From: CAZYQW01 sp964649825
GTDB lineage: Bacteria; Planctomycetota; B15-G4; JADJEK01
DNA length: 64,000 bases
NCBI GenBank assembly: GCA_964649825.1
Contig: CAZYQW010000119.1
Span: 62,001 to 126,000, forward strand
Reading direction: 5' to 3'
Within the stretch, counting starts at the first letter, position 1. Every line of letters starts with the position of its first letter. Under the pieces are notes generated by a model. That model did not search any database and was not told where the DNA came from. It worked only from the letters and a program-made list of their open reading frames with translations. This document shows, piece by piece, positions 59,867 through 64,000 of the stretch. Position numbers and translations under genes: made by a program.

Positions 59867-61204
59867 CTACTGCTGCGGGACTTCGACCTCGATCGTGTTG
59901 GTGTAGACCTCGCCGAAGTTCCCCGAGTGCACTTCGAACCAGTTCGTCAGGGACTTCTCGAAGCTTCGCACCTTCGTGCCCTCGAAACGAACCGTCGAGT
60001 TGGACGTGTCGCCGTCGACGACGGTGTGGACCAGCTTGATCGTCTTGCCCATGTCGACGAGGTCGTCGTTGAGGTACACGGTGAAACCCGTCACGTTCGG
60101 CGGCGTCTTCACGTGGATCTCGTTCGACTCGGACACGATTTCCGCTTCGACCGTCACCGGCTTCTCCGGCGAGACTTCGAGGCTCGTCAGATGGAGCCAG
60201 AACACGTTGATGAACTCCGTGCTCGACGTCGTGAACTTCAGCTTCTTCGGCGTCGGGTTCTTCGGCGGGCCGGTCAACGCCTCAACGATGGCCGCGGCCC
60301 CGGATTCGCCCGGGAAGCCGTCTTCCTCGATCACGGTGGTGACGACCTTCGTCTCGACGCCCGCCGCCTTGGCCGCGTCGACGAAGGAATTGATGATCTG
60401 GGCCTCGTCGCCCGATTCCGGCGCGAGCGTCAAGATCGGGACGTTCCGAATGTTGACGAACAGATCGGACGGCGGCTCGGCATCGAGACCGCGCAGGACG
60501 ATCCCGCTGAACATGCCTGGGTAGCCGATCGCGTACCGGACGGCCGCCTCGGAGCTTCCCCCGTGGCCTTCGAGGAACGTGTGCAGTCGATCGACCGCAT
60601 ACTTCTTGAAGACGTCGCGGAGCGAGAAGAACGAGATCATCCGTCCCTCGAGCGTCGTCCAGTCGGTCCGGTTCGGACCGTAGTTGAGCGGAATCACGAT
60701 GATCGCGACGTCGGCGACGGCATCCGGGAACGCCCGTTGGGCCCATTTCTTGATCAGGTCGAGCCGGTCCATGTCCGGATGGAGCGTGACGATCGTCGGT
60801 GTGGCGACGTCGGGACGATAGTCGCGGGGCAGCCGAATCAAGTACTCGAACTTGCTCTCCTTGCCGGCCGCGAGCGGCACGAGCCCGTCCTTCTCGTCGA
60901 AGAACCCTTTCTTGATCCGCTTCTCCGGTTCGACCGGCGCGCCGTAGATCGCCCGAAGGTCGGCGGGGCTCACGAGAAGGGTGTCGACCTTCTTCCCCTT
61001 CGCCGTGGCGTCCATCTTCTTCTCCAAGGCCTCGTATGCCTTGGCCATGCCCCGGTAGTCGCTTTGGAGGCGCGCGAGGAAGTACTCCGCGAAGAGAGTC
61101 AACAGCGCCTGCTGCTCGCGCCCGGCAAGGAGCGGGTCCGCCGCGGAAGCCGCGCCGCGACCAACGCAAAGGAGAAGGACGGTCAGGACGAGGCTTCGCG
61201 GCAT
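59867..61204 (-). CDS. Secreted alpha/beta-hydrolase-like protein
   Basis: The 445-residue protein has a signal peptide (LVLTVLLLCVGRGAASA), a helical N-terminal region, and an esterase-like core: FEYLIRLPRDYRPDVATPTIVTLHP, a nucleophile-elbow-like EGHGGSSEAA, GIVLRGLD and NVPILTLAPESGD. A C-terminal beta domain (about 320-445) carries NVTGFTVYLNDDLVDM. The elbow is unusual (GHGGS rather than GxSxG with two flanking Gly), so catalytic activity needs proof. Function unknown; polyester, glycan ester or peptidoglycan roles are all possible. Confidence 0.65.
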   Translation of the reverse strand: MPRSLVLTVLLLCVGRGAASAADPLLAGREQQALLTLFAEYFLARLQSDYRGMAKAYEALEKKMDATAKGKKVDTLLVSPADLRAIYGAPVEPEKRIKKGFFDEKDGLVPLAAGKESKFEYLIRLPRDYRPDVATPTIVTLHPDMDRLDLIKKWAQRAFPDAVADVAIIVIPLNYGPNRTDWTTLEGRMISFFSLRDVFKKYAVDRLHTFLEGHGGSSEAAVRYAIGYPGMFSGIVLRGLDAEPPSDLFVNIRNVPILTLAPESGDEAQIINSFVDAAKAAGVETKVVTTVIEEDGFPGESGAAAIVEALTGPPKNPTPKKLKFTTSSTEFINVFWLHLTSLEVSPEKPVTVEAEIVSESNEIHVKTPPNVTGFTVYLNDDLVDMGKTIKLVHTVVDGDTSNSTVRFEGTKVRSFEKSLTNWFEVHSGNFGEVYTNTIEVEVPQQ

Positions 61205-61402
61205 CGTTGCTGCTCCGAGGGTTTTCCGAAGTCGTTCGAAACGGCCAGTCTAGGTCGACCCATCCAGTGAGTCAACGCGACCCGGAAGAGTCGGCCGACG
61301 CCGTCCGGGGGGCTCGGGACGTCGGTTGTTTGCACGAATCATACTACGGGTCGCACGCGTCCGCGGTCGGTCGGATTCCGGCGATACCCTCGCGCGACGA
61401 CG

Positions 61403-61951
61403 TCACGAGGGCTCGACGGGAAGATAGCGCAGGGAGCCGGCGCGATGCTCGTCCTGGAGTCGTTTCAGGACGACGCGGTTGTTGACGAAGCCGATCTCGT
61501 CGAGCGGCGGCAACGCGTCGATGGGGAAGTAGCGCGCGTCCGCCGCGTCGTCTCCCGCGCGCAGCGCGCCGCCCACCACGCGGCACAGGTAGACCGCGAG
61601 GATTCCGCGCTTGCGTGGATCGTCGGCGGTGTAGAGGACGTCGTACAGCCCGAACGCGCGGACCTCCAATCCAGTCTCCTCGCGAGTCTCGCGAATCGCC
61701 GTCTCCACCGGCGACTCGTCGTATTCCTCGTATCCGGCCGGCAGCGTCCAATGGCCGGCGTAGGGCTCGATCACGCGACGAGTCAGGACGACTCGATCGC
61801 GATCGATGACGACGGTCGCCGCCGCCGGGGCCGGGTTCGCGTAGAGGACGAGCCGGCAGGCCGCGCAGCGAGGACGATCCCTTTCCTCGATCTGCACCCA
61901 CGCGAGCGCTCCGCCGCACAGCGGGCAGAAGCGGGCTTGAAGCTGCCACAT
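61403..61951 (-). CDS. Nudix hydrolase with N-terminal zinc ribbon
   Basis: The 182-residue protein has a zinc ribbon (CPLC...CAAC) followed by a Nudix domain. The Nudix box G-x5-E-x7-REUxEExGU is intact in GYEEYDE...RETREETGLE. This arrangement matches the NudC/NADH pyrophosphatase-like and related zinc-ribbon Nudix group, so the substrate may be NAD(H), capped RNA or another nucleotide. The ATG at 61951 lacks a clear ribosome site; the upstream extension does not match the ribbon plan. It is divergent from dxr. Confidence 0.8.
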   Translation of the reverse strand: MWQLQARFCPLCGGALAWVQIEERDRPRCAACRLVLYANPAPAAATVVIDRDRVVLTRRVIEPYAGHWTLPAGYEEYDESPVETAIRETREETGLEVRAFGLYDVLYTADDPRKRGILAVYLCRVVGGALRAGDDAADARYFPIDALPPLDEIGFVNNRVVLKRLQDEHRAGSLRYLPVEPS

Positions 61952-62002
61952 GGTCGGATCCGCGGGTTGACGAAGAAGGGGGATGATAACGACGTGAACG
62001 GC

Positions 62003-62008
62003 TATAGT
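62003..62008 (+). promoter_or_regulatory. Candidate -10 box of dxr
   Basis: TATAGT matches the -10 consensus at five of six bases, 59 bases before dxr. No good -35 is visible at the right distance. Confidence 0.35.
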
Positions 62009-62067
62009 CGCGTCCACGCGTCGATCCCCGATGTGCCAGACTCCGCGGGAGTCTCGAGGCCGCCCGA

Positions 62068-63219
62068 ATGCGAACGATCTCGGTCCTAGGTTCCACCGGC
62101 TCGGTCGGTGACAGCACCTTCGAAGTGCTGCCCGAGCTCGAGGCGACGCACCGCGTGGTCTCGCTGGTCGGGAATCGGAACGCGGCCCGGATCGTCGAGC
62201 AGGCCCGGGCGGTACGACCCGAGGTGATCGGGCTTGCCGATGAAGTCGCGGCCGAGGCGGCGGCGCGCGAGCTGGAGGGCGAGGGGATCCGCGTCATCGG
62301 TGGACGGGACGCCGCGGTGGAGGTGCTTCGAGCGTGCCCTCCAGACCTCGTCGTCGCCGCGATCACGGGCGCGGCGGGACTGCCCTCGAGCCTGGAGGCG
62401 ATTCGCCTGGGTGCGACGCTCGCGCTCGCCAACAAAGAGGCGCTCGTGATGGCGGGCCACCTGATCACCCGCGAGGCGCGCGCGCGTGACGTCGCGATCG
62501 TGCCGGTCGACAGCGAGCATTCCGCGATCTTCCAGTCTCTCCACGGCGAACCGTCGTCGCGCGTCCGCCGTCTCCTGCTCACCGCGTCCGGGGGGCCGTT
62601 CTTCGATCTCCCACGCTCGGAGTTCGCGAACGTCACGCCCGAGCGCGCCCTTCGCCACCCGACCTGGGAGATGGGTCGGAAGATCACGATCGACTCCGCG
62701 ACGATGATGAACAAGGCGCTCGAGATCATCGAGGCGCGCTGGCTGTTCGACGTGCCCTCCGACCGAATCGACGTGCTCGTGCACCGCCAGTCGATCGTTC
62801 ACTCGATGGTCGAGTTCGTCGACGGCTCGATCATCGCCCAGCTCGGCGTGCCGAGCATGACGGTGCCGATTCGCTACGCGCTGTCGTTCCCCGATCGCGC
62901 CACGACGCAGACGTCCTACTTCGACCTCGGCAAGTTCCGCGAGCTCACCTTCGCCGCGCCCGACCCGATTCGTTTCCCGGCGCTCGACCTCGGCCATCGC
63001 GTCGCGGCCGAGCTCGGGCTATCGGGAACGGTGTTGAACGCGGCGAACGAGGTCGCGGTCGAGTGGTTCCTCGACCGCCGGGCGTCGTTCGATCGAATCC
63101 CCCACGTCGCGCGGCACGTTCTCGATCGCCTCGACAACGTCCCCGACCCGTCGCTGGATGAGATCCTCGACGCAGACCGTTGGGCGCGACAGGAGGCCGA
63201 ACGATGCCTGAAGAGTTGA
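62068..63219 (+). CDS. dxr: 1-deoxy-D-xylulose 5-phosphate reductoisomerase
   Basis: Dxr makes MEP, the committed step of the non-mevalonate isoprenoid pathway. The 383-residue protein has the NADPH motif VLGSTGSVGDST, LANKEALVMAG, PVDSEHSAIFQ for the metal and substrate, SGGPF, and PTWEMGRKITIDSATMMNKALE. The ATG at 62068 is the first residue of the family. The rseP gene begins inside its last codons. The dxr-rseP pairing is common in bacteria. Confidence 0.97.
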   Translation: MRTISVLGSTGSVGDSTFEVLPELEATHRVVSLVGNRNAARIVEQARAVRPEVIGLADEVAAEAAARELEGEGIRVIGGRDAAVEVLRACPPDLVVAAITGAAGLPSSLEAIRLGATLALANKEALVMAGHLITREARARDVAIVPVDSEHSAIFQSLHGEPSSRVRRLLLTASGGPFFDLPRSEFANVTPERALRHPTWEMGRKITIDSATMMNKALEIIEARWLFDVPSDRIDVLVHRQSIVHSMVEFVDGSIIAQLGVPSMTVPIRYALSFPDRATTQTSYFDLGKFRELTFAAPDPIRFPALDLGHRVAAELGLSGTVLNAANEVAVEWFLDRRASFDRIPHVARHVLDRLDNVPDPSLDEILDADRWARQEAERCLKS

Positions 63220-64000
63220 CGGTGCTCGCTCTCTCCCTCCCGAACGTCGGTTCGACGCTTTGGACCATCCTCGGGATCGGACTCGTCATCTTCGTGCATG
63301 AGCTCGGCCATTTCCTCTGCGCCAAGAAGGTCGGCGTCCGGGTCGAGGTGTTCTCGCTCGGGTTCGGACCCCGCCTGTGGGGCTTCGAGCGGGGCGGCAC
63401 GGACTACCGCCTTTCCGCGGTTCCGGTCGGCGGCTACGTGAAGATGGCCGGCGACCAGCCGGGCGAAGGTGCGGGCGCAGCCGACGAGCTCGGGTCGCGG
63501 TCCGTCGCCGAACGCGCGCTCATCTACAGCGGCGGCGTGATCATGAACGTGATCTTCGCGCTCGTCGTCTTCCCGGTGATCTTCGCGATCGGCGTCCCGA
63601 TGGTGAAGCCGGCGGTGGGCGCCGTCGAGCCGGGCGGCCCGGCGTGGCTCGCCGGTCTGGAACGGAACGACGAGATCCTCGAGATCAACGGCCGCGAAGT
63701 CCTCGGGTTCTCCGACGTCGTGCTCGAGACCGCGCTCGGCGATCCGGACGACACGTCGTTCCTGATCCGCCGCGACGGCGAGGAACGGGTCGTTCGGATC
63801 CACCCCAAGTACAGCGAGCGACTCGGCACGTATGCGATCCAGATCGAGCAGCCGACGGAGGACGCGATCTCCGTCATGGAGGATGGACCGGCCGCGAAGG
63901 CCGGTATTCGCAACGGGGACCGAATCGTCGGCCTGAACGGCGAACGTTTCTCGGAACGACGCTTCGAGCTGATGGCGGTCCGACCGGGCGAGAACGTCAC
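63204..64000 (+). CDS. rseP: RseP-type site-2 zinc metalloprotease, 5' part
   Basis: The gene runs off the right edge after about 265 codons. RseP-like intramembrane proteases cleave membrane proteins in stress signalling and remove signal-peptide remnants. The metal site HELGH sits in the first membrane helix (IFVHELGHFLCAKKVGV), followed by GFGPRLWG and VPVGGYVKMAGD. Two PDZ domains follow (about 133-205 and 215 onward). The start ATG at 63204 has AGGAGG seven bases upstream and overlaps the end of dxr by 16 bases. The second metal-binding LDG motif should lie beyond the window. Confidence 0.93.
   Translation, partial: MPEELTVLALSLPNVGSTLWTILGIGLVIFVHELGHFLCAKKVGVRVEVFSLGFGPRLWGFERGGTDYRLSAVPVGGYVKMAGDQPGEGAGAADELGSRSVAERALIYSGGVIMNVIFALVVFPVIFAIGVPMVKPAVGAVEPGGPAWLAGLERNDEILEINGREVLGFSDVVLETALGDPDDTSFLIRRDGEERVVRIHPKYSERLGTYAIQIEQPTEDAISVMEDGPAAKAGIRNGDRIVGLNGERFSERRFELMAVRPGENV

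Overview
The window is gene-dense, very GC-rich DNA with no rRNA operon, insertion sequence, phage, CRISPR array or island of foreign composition. It looks like core chromosome of an aerobic, Gram-negative (two-membrane) bacterium. Features pointing that way are lipoprotein signals, a LolA-like protein, an RseP-type site-2 protease, c-type cytochromes, type II fatty acid synthesis and the MEP isoprenoid pathway. Planctomycetota or a near relative is my best guess, as inference only. It rests on the HEAT-repeat protein with a Gly/Pro linker, a fusion of a 5'-nucleotidase-like domain with a multihaem cytochrome and TPRs, a UAP1-type pyrophosphorylase, PPi-type phosphofructokinase, inositol-phosphate synthase and a TMTC-like membrane TPR protein.

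Layout. 1-5.2 kb: the end of mutL; a leftward trio of envelope proteins (LolA-like, beta-propeller lipoprotein, SGNH hydrolase); five 11-bp tandem repeats; a DegT/DnrJ sugar aminotransferase. 5.2-11 kb: a TMTC-like TPR protein, a MacB/LolD-type ABC exporter and tRNA-Leu(CAG). 11-16.2 kb: a small cytochrome lipoprotein, smpB and ssrA side by side, DUF366 plus a flippase-like protein, a PfkB kinase and thpR. 16.2-20.4 kb: recA and alaS. 20.4-29.7 kb: rpmF-plsX-fabH-fabD-fabG-acpP-fabF, then an MDR dehydrogenase, a UAP1-like uridylyltransferase and ddl. 29.7-34.1 kb: a leftward operon of a GcvT-like protein and two PYROXD2/CrtI-like flavoproteins. 34.1-37.6 kb: two tRNA genes, thrC, and a matrixin protease with a small secreted partner.

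37.9-43.2 kb: a degenerate histidine-kinase-like protein, the cytochrome fusion behind a 16-bp tandem repeat, CvpA and a hybrid histidine kinase. 43.4-49.8 kb: an acidic zinc-ribbon protein overlapping a beta-propeller gene, a zincin, and a tightly overlapped hpt-fadA-fadB set. 49.8-55.3 kb: a parallel beta-helix protein, PPi-PFK, Ino1, a 67-residue SH3/Sm-like protein and a sigma54 activator. 55.4-64 kb: the HEAT-repeat secreted protein, a TPR protein, a spermidine-synthase/MFS fusion, a secreted alpha/beta hydrolase, a Nudix enzyme, dxr and the start of rseP.

The most coherent new proposal is a self-contained sigma54 divergon near 55.3-55.6 kb. An activator with no receiver domain is transcribed away from the HEAT-repeat secreted protein. 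The space between them holds a perfect 15-bp palindrome and a near-consensus -24/-12 promoter facing the HEAT gene. Next in interest are the GcvT/PYROXD2 operon, the phosphoesterase-cytochrome-TPR fusion with its tandem operator-like repeats, and the kinase-like protein that keeps its phospho-acceptor histidine but lacks an ATP site.
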